Shown here: positions 15,138 through 22,939 of the stretch, piece after piece
How positions within the stretch are numbered: the stretch's first letter is position 1
Layout: each line of letters begins with the position of its first letter
The notes under the pieces: generated by a model
Told to the model about the DNA's origin: nothing
What the model saw: only the letters and a program-made list of their open reading frames with translations
The model's database searches: none
Source: Alphaproteobacteria bacterium
GTDB taxonomy: Bacteria; Pseudomonadota; Alphaproteobacteria; Caulobacterales; Caulobacteraceae
NCBI GenBank assembly: GCA_018820665.1
Contig: JAHJNW010000136.1
Span: forward strand, 1 to 32,256
DNA length: 32,256 bases
Direction: 5' to 3'
Program-made: the position numbers and the translations under genes

Positions 15138-17051
15138 TCAGGCCTTGCGGAAGAAGGCGTGGATGCGTTCGGCGAGCGGCTGGTTGATGCCCTCGACCTT
15201 GACGAGGTCGGCGACGCCGGCGCGGGAGACGCCCTTGGCCGAGCCGAAGGCGTGCAGCAGGGCCTTCTTGCGGCCCGGACCGACGCCCTCGATCTCGTCG
15301 AGCGGGTTCTTCTTGATGTCCATCGAGCGGCGGGTGCGGTGGGCGCCGATGGCGAAACGGTGGGCCTCGTCGCGCAGCCGCTGCAGATAGTAGAGCGCCG
15401 GCGATTTGAGCGGCAGCATGAAGGGCGGCTTGCCGGGGATGAAGAACCGCTCCAGCCCGGCGTCGCGGTCCGGCCCCTTGGCCACACCGACCACGGCGAT
15501 GTCGTCAACGCCGAGATCGGCCATGACGGCGACGGCCTCGGCCAGCTGGCCGGCGCCGCCGTCGATCAGCAGCAGGTCGGGACGGATCACCTCTTCGCCG
15601 GCCTCCTCGTCCTTGACCAGGCGGGCGAAGCGGCGCCGCAGCACCTCGCGCATCATGCCGTAGTCGTCGCCCGGGGTCAGGTCCTCGCCGCGGATGTTGA
15701 ACTTGCGGTACTGCGACTTCTGGAACCCCTCGGGCCCGGCGACAATCATGCCGCCGACGGCGTTGGTCCCCTGGATGTGGGAGTTGTCATAGACCTCGAT
15801 CCGCTCGGGGCGGCCCTCAAGACCGAAGGCCTCGCACACCTCGTCGAGGATCTTGCCCTGGGCCGAGCCCTCGGCCATGCGGCGGCCCAGCGCCTCGCGG
15901 GCGTTGGTGAGGGCGTGGTCGACCAGCGCCTTGCGGTCGCCGCGCCGCGGCAGTTCGATGGTCACCACGCGGCGGCCGTCGACGGTCTTGGCCTTGAGCG
16001 AAAAGGCCTCTTCCAGCAGCTCCATCTCGTGCGGCCGGACATTGGTCAGGATCTGCCGCGGCACCGGGCGGTCCTCGTAGAACTGACCGAGGAAGGCCGA
16101 GAGGATTTCCGGATCGGTGTCCGCGCGGTCGACTCTGGGGAAGTAGGCGCGGCCGCCCCAGTTCTGGCCGGCGCGGTAGAAGAAGACCTGGACGCAGGCC
16201 TGACCGCCGTCGGAATGCAGGGCGAAGACGTCGGCCTCGGCCACGCCCTCGGCGCTGACGGAATTCTCCATCGAGATGGCCGACAGGGCGCGGATGCGGT
16301 CGCGGACGCGGGCGGCCTGTTCAAAATCCATGGCGTCGGAGGCGGCCTGCATCTCGGTCGACAGGCGGGCGATGACGGCGCGCGACTTGCCGCGCAGGAA
16401 GGCCTCGGCCTCGTCGACCAGTTCGCCATAGTTCTCAAGCGAGATCAGGCCGGTGCAGGGGGCCGAGCAGCGCTTGATCTGGTGCAGCATGCAGGGCCGG
16501 GTGCGGGTCTCGTAGACGCTGTCCGAGCAGGAGCGCAGCAGGAAGGCCTTCTGCAGGGTGGTGAGGGTGCGGTTGACCGCCCAGGTCGAGGCGAAGGGGC
16601 CGAAATAGTCGCCCTTCATGGTGTGGGCGCCGCGATGCTTGCGGACCTGGGGGGCGCGGTGGTCGCGGCGGATCATCAGCTCGGCGAACGACTTGTCGTC
16701 GCGCAGCACGACGTTGAAGCGCGGCTTGAGCTTCTTGATGAAGCTGGACTCCAGCAGCAGGGCCTCGGTCTCCGAGGCGGTGATGACCAGCTCCATCGAG
16801 CGGGTCAGGGAGACCATCAGGCCGATGCGCTGGGTGTGGAAGCGGCCCTGGGCGTACTGCAGCACGCGCTTCTTCAGCGAGCGCGCCTTGCCGACATAGA
16901 GGCAGGACCCGTCCTCGCCATACATGCGGTAGACGCCGGGCTTGTCCGGGGCGCGCCGGGCCTCGTCGCGAATCAGGTCCGCGGCGACCAGCGGAACGGG
17001 CAGCGCCTCGGGCGGCGTCTCGGCGGGTACGGGAATCGTCTCCTCGGTCAT
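15138..17051 (-). CDS. uvrC: Excinuclease ABC subunit C
   Basis: The nuclease that makes both incisions in UvrABC nucleotide excision repair. The 637-residue protein has a GIY-YIG domain near the N-terminus (GVYRMYG and CLYVGKARSLKKR, residues 39-62), a UvrB-binding UVR helix pair around residues 230-265 (MDFEQAARVRDRI), a C-terminal RNase H-like nuclease domain, and a terminal helix-hairpin-helix pair (EGVGPGRKKALL, then KVEGINQPLAERI). Length and order are normal. The N-terminus carries a ~25-residue Pro/Glu-rich lead. It starts 16 bases after the YdcZ-type gene, so it is probably co-transcribed. Confidence 0.96.
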   Translation of the reverse strand: MTEETIPVPAETPPEALPVPLVAADLIRDEARRAPDKPGVYRMYGEDGSCLYVGKARSLKKRVLQYAQGRFHTQRIGLMVSLTRSMELVITASETEALLLESSFIKKLKPRFNVVLRDDKSFAELMIRRDHRAPQVRKHRGAHTMKGDYFGPFASTWAVNRTLTTLQKAFLLRSCSDSVYETRTRPCMLHQIKRCSAPCTGLISLENYGELVDEAEAFLRGKSRAVIARLSTEMQAASDAMDFEQAARVRDRIRALSAISMENSVSAEGVAEADVFALHSDGGQACVQVFFYRAGQNWGGRAYFPRVDRADTDPEILSAFLGQFYEDRPVPRQILTNVRPHEMELLEEAFSLKAKTVDGRRVVTIELPRRGDRKALVDHALTNAREALGRRMAEGSAQGKILDEVCEAFGLEGRPERIEVYDNSHIQGTNAVGGMIVAGPEGFQKSQYRKFNIRGEDLTPGDDYGMMREVLRRRFARLVKDEEAGEEVIRPDLLLIDGGAGQLAEAVAVMADLGVDDIAVVGVAKGPDRDAGLERFFIPGKPPFMLPLKSPALYYLQRLRDEAHRFAIGAHRTRRSMDIKKNPLDEIEGVGPGRKKALLHAFGSAKGVSRAGVADLVKVEGINQPLAERIHAFFRKA

Positions 17052-17067
17052 CGGGACCGATATAGGC

Positions 17068-17514
17068 CTAGAAGCGGCGGACCATAAGGACGCCGCCGAC
17101 GACCATGGCCACGCCGGCGATGCGGCCCCAGCTGATCGGGTGTTTCGGCACCCCCATGGCCCCGAAATGATCGAGGCCGATGCTCAGCAACAGCTGACCA
17201 GCCACCATCAGGGTGATGGTGGTGGCCACGCCGAGCCGCGGCACACCCCAGGCCGCGGCGACGACGAAGATGGCGCCGTACAGCCCGCCGACCCAGGCGT
17301 ACCAGGGCAGGGCGCGCGAGGCGGCGATATCGGGACGGGTCTGCAGGAGAACGGCGAGAATGCCGAGCGCCGCCGTGCCGACCGCGAAGGAGACGAAGGC
17401 GGCGTTCACCGGCGAGCCGACGGCGCCCATCATCTTCGCATTGGTCGGCGCCTGCAGGGCGGTGGCGGCGCCGCCGAAGACGACGGCCAGCATGGCGAGA
17501 AGAGAGGGGTTCAT
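17068..17514 (-). CDS. YdcZ/DUF606-type small membrane transporter (DMT superfamily)
   Basis: A 148-residue integral membrane protein with about five hydrophobic spans. The opening MNPSLLAMLAVVFGGAATAL and the following LQAPTNAKM are typical of the DUF606/YdcZ group of half-size drug/metabolite transporters, which work as dimers. ATG 17514 gives the family N-terminus; a Met 12 codons upstream would overlap the Nudix gene and is less likely. It lies 10 bases after the Nudix gene and 16 before uvrC. The substrate is unknown. Confidence 0.85.
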   Translation of the reverse strand: MNPSLLAMLAVVFGGAATALQAPTNAKMMGAVGSPVNAAFVSFAVGTAALGILAVLLQTRPDIAASRALPWYAWVGGLYGAIFVVAAAWGVPRLGVATTITLMVAGQLLLSIGLDHFGAMGVPKHPISWGRIAGVAMVVGGVLMVRRF

Positions 17515-17524
17515 TCGGGGCTCG

Positions 17525-17998
17525 CTACCAGCTTGTCGCGCGTTCCGCACCGTCGAAAACCTCGGCCAGGCGATCGCGGGTCGCCCGGTGAGTGTCGGAC
17601 GGCAGGGCGTGGGGATCGAACCAGCCGATCTCGGCGATCTCGCCCCGGCTGGTCCGTTCCGTCAGGGTGAAGCGGTCGATGCGGTAGACGAGGACGTGGT
17701 CGCCGCGGAAGAAGCGCTCATTGGAATGGACCCCGAGCAGGATCGGGCGGCCTTCGACGATGAGGCCGGCCTCCTCGTGCATCTCGCGGTCGAGGGCGTC
17801 CTCGCAGGTCTGGCCGCGCTCGACGCCGCCGCCAGGCAGCCACCAGCCGTGCAGATAGGTGTGTTTGACCAGCAGGACCCGACCCTCGCCGTCGACCGCC
17901 AGCCCGCGCACGCCCAGGGTCATGCCGCGGCTTAGCCGCGACGAGGCGAAGAACAGGGGCCGGGTGAAGGGCTCGATACGGGTGCGCCACGTCGTCAT
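17525..17998 (-). CDS. Nudix hydrolase
   Basis: A 157-residue Nudix protein that would cleave a nucleoside-diphosphate-linked substrate. The Nudix helix reads GGVERGQTCEDALDREMHEE and continues AGLI. The metal-binding core REMHEEAG is intact, but the first Glu of GX5EX7REUXEE is Gln here. That residue is less critical than the REUXEE glutamates, so activity is still likely. The N-terminal TRPLFFASSRLSRGMTLGVR segment resembles NUDIX proteins annotated in alphaproteobacteria near the envelope genes. It is first in a run with the YdcZ-type gene and uvrC, and substrate assignment is not possible from sequence. Confidence 0.88.
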   Translation of the reverse strand: MTTWRTRIEPFTRPLFFASSRLSRGMTLGVRGLAVDGEGRVLLVKHTYLHGWWLPGGGVERGQTCEDALDREMHEEAGLIVEGRPILLGVHSNERFFRGDHVLVYRIDRFTLTERTSRGEIAEIGWFDPHALPSDTHRATRDRLAEVFDGAERATSW

Positions 17999-18078
17999 GG
18001 GCGGACGATAGGGCCTGACGGCTGCTTGAACAGCGGGGCCGGGCGCTTTATTGCGGGCGCCGACACAGGAGCGTTTCC

Positions 18079-18159
18079 ATGCTGGCCCTCTACATCATCC
18101 TCGGCTTCGTCGCCGTTCTCGCCGCCATCAACTTCATCGAGTTCGGCCGGGTTGACTGA
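18079..18159 (+). CDS. Hidden 26-residue membrane peptide
   Basis: A very short gene too small for routine calling. AGGAG (18067-18071) lies 7 bases before ATG 18079. The product MLALYIILGFVAVLAAINFI followed by EFGRVD is a single hydrophobic span of about 18 residues with a short acidic/basic tail. The stop TGA lies within TTGACTGA, overlapping the likely TTG start of the reductase gene, so the two may be translationally coupled. Function is unknown. The strong ribosome site, clean membrane helix and overlap support a real gene rather than chance. Confidence 0.6.
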   Translation: MLALYIILGFVAVLAAINFIEFGRVD

Positions 18160-18922
18160 GCCGTCGGCCCGGGCCGTCAGCGCTCGGGGGGCCGCCCTCG
18201 TCACCGGCGGGGCGCGGCGCATCGGCCGGGCGATCTGCCTTGAGCTGGCCAGCGCCGGCTTTGACATCGCCGTTCATCATCACACCTCGGACGATGAGGC
18301 GGCCGGGCTGGTGCGCGAGATCGAAGGCCTGGGCCGTAGCGCCGTGGCCCTGTCGGCCGACCTGAGGGACATGGTCGGGACCCGCGACCTGATCGATCAG
18401 GCGGCCGAGGCCCTCGGACCGTTGGCGGTGTTGGTCAACAACGCCTCGGTCTTCGCCGACGACCGGCTGGACACCCTGACCGGCGACAGCTGGGGCGAGC
18501 ACATCGACACCAATCTGCGCGCGCCGGTGCTGCTGGCCCAGGCCTTCGCGCGGCAAGCGCCGGACGACTCGGCCATCGTCAATATTCTGGACCAGAGGGT
18601 GCTGAAGCCGGATCCGCGGTTCTTTTCCTACGGCCTGTCGAAGGCCGCCCTGTGGCACGCCACCCGGACGATGGCCCAGGCGCTGGCGCCGCGCATCCGG
18701 GTCAATGGCGTCGGACCGGGCCCGACCCTGCCGTCGATCCACCAGACCGACGAGGATTTCGCCGCCGAAGCCGCCGCCGTGCCGCTGGCCCGCGCAGGAA
18801 ACCCTGAGGCCGTGGCCGCCGCCGTGCGATGGCTGGTGGACGCAGAGCTGGTGACAGGTCAGATGATCGCCGTCGACGGGGGCCAGCATCTGGCCTGGCG
18901 GACCCCGGACATCGTGGAGTAG
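18152..18922 (+). CDS. SDR oxidoreductase, pteridine reductase (PTR1/FolM) type
   Basis: A 256-residue short-chain reductase. The dinucleotide motif is TGGARRIG (residues 18-25), the TGxxxRxG form used by NADPH-dependent pteridine reductases. The catalytic site has Asp147 where most SDRs have Ser, with Tyr160 and Lys164. The Asp-to-Tyr spacing of 13 and Tyr-to-Lys spacing of 4 match PTR1 (Asp181, Tyr194, Lys198 in Leishmania). With folB 3 bases downstream, reduction of dihydrobiopterin, dihydromonapterin or dihydrofolate is likely. The start is taken as TTG 18152, overlapping the 26-residue peptide gene; no ATG or GTG fits the N-terminus. Reaction is inferred, not shown. Confidence 0.83.
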   Translation: MTEPSARAVSARGAALVTGGARRIGRAICLELASAGFDIAVHHHTSDDEAAGLVREIEGLGRSAVALSADLRDMVGTRDLIDQAAEALGPLAVLVNNASVFADDRLDTLTGDSWGEHIDTNLRAPVLLAQAFARQAPDDSAIVNILDQRVLKPDPRFFSYGLSKAALWHATRTMAQALAPRIRVNGVGPGPTLPSIHQTDEDFAAEAAAVPLARAGNPEAVAAAVRWLVDAELVTGQMIAVDGGQHLAWRTPDIVE

Positions 18923-18925
18923 CCC

Positions 18926-19330
18926 GTGGCCGCCTCATCCCCCCTGCCCTTCCCGAGCGCCGACGCCGCCCCGGGCGTTCGCCGCGAGAGCCTGAGCGTG
19001 TTCGTGCGCGGGCTGGAGGTCGCGGCCGGCATCGGCGTGCACGACCATGAGCTGGGGCGACTGCAGCGGCTGGTCATCGATGTCAGCCTCGAGCTGACGC
19101 CGGCGGCGATCGAGCGGCTGGCCGACACCATCAACTATGAGACCGTGGCCGAGGCGGCGCGGGCCATCGTCGCCGAGGGTCACATCGGCCTGGTCGAGAC
19201 CTTCGCCGAACGCCTGGCCCTGGCCATGCTGGCGGACCCGCGGGTGCGGCGCTGCACGGTCCGGATCGAGAAGCCCGGCGCCCTGGACGGCGCCGTCGCC
19301 CCCGGGTGCGAAGTGACGCTGGCGCGCTGA
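18926..19330 (+). CDS. folB: Dihydroneopterin aldolase
   Basis: This enzyme converts 7,8-dihydroneopterin to 6-hydroxymethyl-dihydropterin in folate synthesis. The 134-residue protein uses a GTG start at 18926. Residues matching the E. coli active site are visible: Glu42 in GVHDHELG (E. coli Glu22), Tyr71 in NYETV, Glu91 in LVETFAERLA, and Lys116 in IEKPGAL. An extra ~20 residues precede the domain. It follows the pteridine-reductase-like gene by 3 bases, so the pair is almost certainly one transcript. Confidence 0.92.
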   Translation: MAASSPLPFPSADAAPGVRRESLSVFVRGLEVAAGIGVHDHELGRLQRLVIDVSLELTPAAIERLADTINYETVAEAARAIVAEGHIGLVETFAERLALAMLADPRVRRCTVRIEKPGALDGAVAPGCEVTLAR

Positions 19331-19397
19331 GCCGCGTTCGACGGTTGCGCCCCGGGCGGCGGGCCGTCATTCTGACCCAAGGACACGAAGGACCCCC

Positions 19398-20114
19398 ATG
19401 GCCGAACCTGGCGATCCGCACACTCCGGACGATCACGACGACCTGATCGGCTTCGCCTCGCCGGCGTCGTTGCAGGGACGCGCGCGGACGCCGGTCGAAC
19501 CGGAGGTCGAGGCCGAGCTGGAGACGGCGCCTGGGCGCGAACCCGGGGCCCCGCCCGAGCCGGACTTGTTCACGCCCTACGCCGCCAAGGCTCCGGTCGA
19601 GCCGGAACCCGAGCCCTTGCCCCGCGCCGAACCCCCGCCCGAGGCCATCCCGCCTTCGGCGATGCAAGCCGCGGCGCACCCCGAACGGCCGATCTCTGCG
19701 GCCTCGGTCTTTGAACCCTCGCCCGGGTTCCCGACCCGCTCGCGCCGACGGGAGCCGGCCGCCATCCCCGGCGGCGGCATGGGCCTGTACGCCGTCTATG
19801 CGCTGATCCTGTTCGCGGTGCCGACGCTCGGCGTCTCGGCAATCATCGGACTGTTCGCGGTCACCGGACGGGCCGGGCCGGAAGACCCGCTGTCGCTGTC
19901 GCACTTCCTCTATCAGCAGCGGACCCTGTGGGCCGCCGCCGTGGCGGTGACGGTCGGGCTGATTTTCTTCCTCGTGCCGTTCGGTCTGGGACCGGCGATC
20001 ATGTTCCTCGCCGCCCTGTGGCTGGTCGTGCGCGGCGCGTCTGGCGTGTGGGCGCTGAAGGCGGGACGGCCGATCGCCAATCCCCGCGGCTGGTGGATCC
20101 AAGGAGCCCTGTGA
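19398..20114 (+). CDS. Membrane protein with acidic Pro-rich N-terminal half
   Basis: A 238-residue protein. Residues 1-125 are a disordered-looking, Pro/Glu/Ala-rich cytoplasmic segment (for example EPEPEPLPRAEPPPEA). After residue 130 come three hydrophobic spans, separated by FLYQQRTLW and ending in GASGVWALKAGRPIANPRG. The span pattern and the H/Q-R region resemble DUF4870-type small membrane proteins, and resemble the protein encoded immediately downstream. AAGGA at 19388-19392 precedes the ATG. Its stop overlaps the next start as TGATG. Function is unknown. Confidence 0.75.
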   Translation: MAEPGDPHTPDDHDDLIGFASPASLQGRARTPVEPEVEAELETAPGREPGAPPEPDLFTPYAAKAPVEPEPEPLPRAEPPPEAIPPSAMQAAAHPERPISAASVFEPSPGFPTRSRRREPAAIPGGGMGLYAVYALILFAVPTLGVSAIIGLFAVTGRAGPEDPLSLSHFLYQQRTLWAAAVAVTVGLIFFLVPFGLGPAIMFLAALWLVVRGASGVWALKAGRPIANPRGWWIQGAL

Positions 20115-20512
20115 TGACCTCGACACCCCCCGACAACGAACCCCGGTTCCGTTCCGGCCATCCCGAAGAGGGCAAGGTCGCGGCGCTGATCGCCTGGGCG
20201 CTGTACATCCTGTCCATTCCCAGCGCCAACGTGCTGGTGCTGGTGGGGCTGGTGGTCGCCTATGCGGGACGCGGCTCGGCCAGCGGCCTGCCGCTTGAGC
20301 ATCTGAACGCCCAGATCCGGCTGTTCTGGTCGGTGTTCTGGTGGACCATCGCCTGCTGGGCGGCGATCGCGGTCAGCGCCATCGCCAGCGTAGTGCTGAT
20401 CGGGATTCCGTTCCTGTTCTTCTTCCTGCTGGTCTGGTTCCTGATCAGCGTCTGGTTCACGGTGAAGAGCATCGTCGGCCTGATCAACCTGCTGGGCGAC
20501 CGGGCGCCCTGA
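20114..20512 (+). CDS. DUF4870-like membrane protein
   Basis: A 132-residue protein with a short polar N-terminus, then three hydrophobic spans. Conserved-looking features are GKVAALIAWALYIL, then EHLNAQIRLFW before the second span (the H-N-x-Q-x-R pattern typical of DUF4870), and FTVKSIVGLINLLGDRAP at the end. Translation starts on the ATG of TGATG, overlapping the upstream stop by one base, so coupling is probable. The two adjacent genes look like diverged copies of one domain. Function is unknown. Confidence 0.8.
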   Translation: MTSTPPDNEPRFRSGHPEEGKVAALIAWALYILSIPSANVLVLVGLVVAYAGRGSASGLPLEHLNAQIRLFWSVFWWTIACWAAIAVSAIASVVLIGIPFLFFFLLVWFLISVWFTVKSIVGLINLLGDRAP

Positions 20513-20544
20513 GGCGCGAAACCGGCGAGACCATCGGTTGATGG

Positions 20545-20569
20545 GGAACAGGGCGCGGCGCCCCGGGTT
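20545..20569 (+). promoter_or_regulatory. EcfG-type general-stress promoter before the GNAT-like gene
   Basis: GGAAC (20545-20549), 16 bases, GGTT (20566-20569), ending 41 bases before the ATG at 20611. The alphaproteobacterial EcfG consensus is GGAAC-N16/17-CGTT. Exactly the same spacing and GGTT box occur at 24106 and 30586. Confidence 0.65.
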
Positions 20570-20610
20570 GGCCCTGCGTCCGAATGCCGACACCGGGATG
20601 GAGCCTGACG

Positions 20611-20898
20611 ATGACCGATTTCCGAGACGTCCCTGACCGCCAAAGGTTCGAGCAGGGTTTCGCCGACCCCGACGGCGAGATGCGCTGCGTGCACGCGGAT
20701 TATGCGGTTCAGGGAAATGCGCGGATCATCCTGCACGTGGAGGCCGAGCCGGCGCTGAGAGGCACGGGGGCGGCGAGCACCTTCATGCAGTCGCTGGCGG
20801 AACACGCCCGGGCCGAGGGGCTGAAACTGGCCCCCCGGTGCAGCTACGCCGTCGCCTGGCTGAAGCGTCACAGCCAGTACGACGACGTTGTGGCCTAG
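20611..20898 (+). CDS. GNAT-like N-acetyltransferase, YjdJ/COG2388 type
   Basis: A 95-residue minimal GNAT fold of the COG2388 kind. The acetyl-CoA loop appears as ALRGTGAASTFMQSLAEHAR, followed by the family's C-terminal signature of Cys then W-x-K-x-H-x-x-Y (RCSYAVAWLKRHSQYDDVV). GGAG at 20600-20603 lies 7 bases before ATG 20611. The acceptor is unknown; these proteins are poorly characterised. It has an EcfG-type promoter and is convergent with the stress-type SDR, 9 bases apart. Confidence 0.83.
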   Translation: MTDFRDVPDRQRFEQGFADPDGEMRCVHADYAVQGNARIILHVEAEPALRGTGAASTFMQSLAEHARAEGLKLAPRCSYAVAWLKRHSQYDDVVA

Positions 20899-20907
20899 AG
20901 CAGGCGA

Positions 20908-21894
20908 TCAGCCTCCCGAATAGCCGCCGATGACCGGCAGGATCTCGCCGGTGATGAAGCTGGAGCACTGCGGCGAGGCGAGGAAGACGTAGGCAGGCGC
21001 GATCTCTTCCGGCTGGGCGGGACGCTTCATCACCGTCTGCGCGCCGAATTTCGCGACCTTGTCGGCCGGCTGATCGGCGGGATTCAGCGGCGTCCAGACC
21101 GGCCCCGGGGCGACCACATTGACGCGAATGCCGCGCGGCGCGAGGTGGGTTCCCAGCGAGCGGGCGAAGGCGTGGATGCCGCCCTTGGTCATGGAATAGT
21201 CGAGCAGGCTGTCATTGCCCAGGATGCCGGTCACCGACCCGGTCATGACGATCGAGCCGCCGGCCTTCAGGTGCGGGACCGCCGCCTTCACCAGGTTGAA
21301 ATAGCCATAGAGGTTGGTCTTCAGGGTGCGGTCGAAATGTTCGAGGGTCAGGTCCTCCAGCGCCTCGACATGTTCCTGGAAGGCGGCGTTGGGCACGACC
21401 ACGTCGAGCCGGCCGAAGGCCTCCAGCGTCGCCTTCACGGCCGCCTCGGAGAAGGCGGGGTCGGCGACGTCGCCCTGGAGCACGATCGCCCGACGGCCCT
21501 CGGCTTCGACAGCGGCCTTTGCGACATTGGCGTCGTCCTCCTCGTCGAGATGGCAGATGGCGACATCGCAGCCTTCCCGCGCGAACAGCACCGCCACGGC
21601 GCGGCCGATGCCGGAGTCGCCGCCGGTGATGATGGCGGCCATGCCGTCAAGCTTGCCGGAACCCTTCCAGAACGGCGCATCGTACATCGGCGCGGGATCG
21701 AGCGCCGCCTCGTCGCCGGGCTTGCGCTGGTGCTGCTCGGGGAAGGGCGGCTCGGGATATTTGCGGGCGCCGGCCTGGACCGCGCCCTCGTCCTTTGAGC
21801 CGCCGCCTTCGCCAGCCTTGGCGTCGATGCCGGCCTGGATGTCGCGCTGCTGGTCGGCGATCTTTTCGGCGCGAGGTTCAAAGCGGTCGGTCAT
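20908..21894 (-). CDS. SDR oxidoreductase, YghA/YhdF general-stress type
   Basis: A 328-residue classical SDR. A polar N-terminal extension (about residues 1-80, with the typical KYPEPPFPEQHQ) precedes the domain. The NAD(P) motif TGGDSGIG is at 90-97, NA(A) lies in VVPNAAF, and the active Tyr233 and Lys237 lie in DYSMTKGG. The extension plus domain is the form seen in E. coli YghA and Bacillus YhdF and related stress proteins; the substrate is not established (aldehydes or sugars are candidates). A weak EcfG-like box lies upstream at 21924-21949. Confidence 0.9.
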   Translation of the reverse strand: MTDRFEPRAEKIADQQRDIQAGIDAKAGEGGGSKDEGAVQAGARKYPEPPFPEQHQRKPGDEAALDPAPMYDAPFWKGSGKLDGMAAIITGGDSGIGRAVAVLFAREGCDVAICHLDEEDDANVAKAAVEAEGRRAIVLQGDVADPAFSEAAVKATLEAFGRLDVVVPNAAFQEHVEALEDLTLEHFDRTLKTNLYGYFNLVKAAVPHLKAGGSIVMTGSVTGILGNDSLLDYSMTKGGIHAFARSLGTHLAPRGIRVNVVAPGPVWTPLNPADQPADKVAKFGAQTVMKRPAQPEEIAPAYVFLASPQCSSFITGEILPVIGGYSGG

Positions 21895-21923
21895 GGTCGG
21901 CTCCTGTTTCGGGGATGACCGGA

Positions 21924-21949
21924 AAGGCGCTGGAGCCGCCGGGTGTTCC
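21924..21949 (-). promoter_or_regulatory. Weak EcfG-like box before the stress-type SDR
   Basis: On the minus strand the sequence reads GGAAC, 17 bases, CCTT, one base off the EcfG consensus, ending 29 bases before the SDR start. It is weaker than the three exact sites and supported mainly by the gene's stress-protein family. Confidence 0.25.
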
Positions 21950-21984
21950 CGCGCATGATGCCGCGGCAGGTTCAGGAGGCGACG

Positions 21985-22611
21985 ATGCCCGCGGTTGATC
22001 TCGAAGCGCTGGGGGCCGTCGCGGGGCCGATGCAGGTGTGGATCCTGCCCGCCCTGCTGGGGCTGGGACTGGCGTCGGCGACCGGCCTGCGCACCTTTCT
22101 GCCGCTGCTGATGCTGGCGCTGGCGGCGCGGTTCGAGGTGTTCGGGGTTCGGCTGATCGACCAGATGGACTGGCTGGTGTCATGGCCGGCCATCGCGGCG
22201 CTGGGCGTGGCGACGATGGCGGAATTCCTCGGCGACAAGGTCCCCGCTATTGACCACGGACTCAATGCGGTCGGCTATGTCACCCGGCCGGTCGCCGGCG
22301 CGATCGCGGCCGGCAGCGTCTTCTGGGCCGTCGATCCGGCCATGGCGGCGGTGGCGGGACTGATCGTCGGGGCGCCGGCGGCCCTGGCCTTCAACGCGGC
22401 CCAGACCGGGGTGCGGGTCGGCTCTACGGCGACCACGGGCGGACTGGGCAATCCGGTGGTGTCGCTGATCGAGGACGTGCTGGCGGTCGTGACCGTGATC
22501 GTCGCCTTCATCGCGCCGATCCTGATCCCGGTGGTGCTGATCGGGCTGGCGGTGATCGTGTTCCGGCTGGCGCGGCGTATCCGGGAGCGGCGTACGCCCC
22601 GGCCGGCCTAG
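21985..22611 (+). CDS. DUF4126 membrane protein
   Basis: A 208-residue integral membrane protein. The family features are visible: GLGLASATGLRTFLPLL at the N-terminus, ALGVATMAEFLGDKVPAIDH in the middle, GAIAAGSV, and NPVVSLIEDVLAVV near the C-terminus, spread over about five hydrophobic spans. A perfect AGGAGG (21974-21979) sits 5 bases before ATG 21985, which settles the start over an upstream ATG. Function is unknown. Its stop overlaps the convergent 103-residue gene by 4 bases. Confidence 0.87.
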   Translation: MPAVDLEALGAVAGPMQVWILPALLGLGLASATGLRTFLPLLMLALAARFEVFGVRLIDQMDWLVSWPAIAALGVATMAEFLGDKVPAIDHGLNAVGYVTRPVAGAIAAGSVFWAVDPAMAAVAGLIVGAPAALAFNAAQTGVRVGSTATTGGLGNPVVSLIEDVLAVVTVIVAFIAPILIPVVLIGLAVIVFRLARRIRERRTPRPA

Positions 22612-22919
22612 AGCGAGCGGCTGACGATCGCCTTCAGGGTTTCGGCTCTCGCCGGCAGATCAGCCGACAGCCGGTTGGCCAGTTCGCGGGCGCCCACCGG
22701 ATAGGCGTCGCCGCCGTCGGCGATGTCTTTCGCCATGCGCGAGGCCTCCATCAGCACGCGCTCCAGCGCCTCGACCTGCTCGACCGCCAGGGCGCGGGCC
22801 TCGAGCTGAAGCCGGCGCACCCGCTCGGACGTGGTCTCGGGCGAGCGCATCAGATCGTAGATTTCCGCGTCGCCGGGAATGACGCGCAGATCAGGCTTTG
22901 TGGTCGAGCTCTTGGACAT
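22608..22919 (-). CDS. Hypothetical 103-residue helical protein
   Basis: I do not recognise the family. The protein is polar and mostly helical in style, with a long amphipathic stretch (residues 30-75: ERVRRLQLEARALAVEQVEA and onward) that could form a coiled coil. There are no cysteines, signal peptide or membrane span. AGGAG lies just upstream of the start (complement of 22926-22930), so the ATG at 22919 is well supported. A possible EcfG-like box precedes it at 22940-22965. Confidence 0.75.
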   Translation of the reverse strand: MSKSSTTKPDLRVIPGDAEIYDLMRSPETTSERVRRLQLEARALAVEQVEALERVLMEASRMAKDIADGGDAYPVGARELANRLSADLPARAETLKAIVSRSL

Positions 22920-22939
22920 GATTTACTCCTGCCAAGCCG

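Noticed and set aside
15042..17087. 681-codon open frame on the plus strand
   Set aside because: Antisense to uvrC, with Ala/Gly/Asp/His-rich composition and no recognisable domain.
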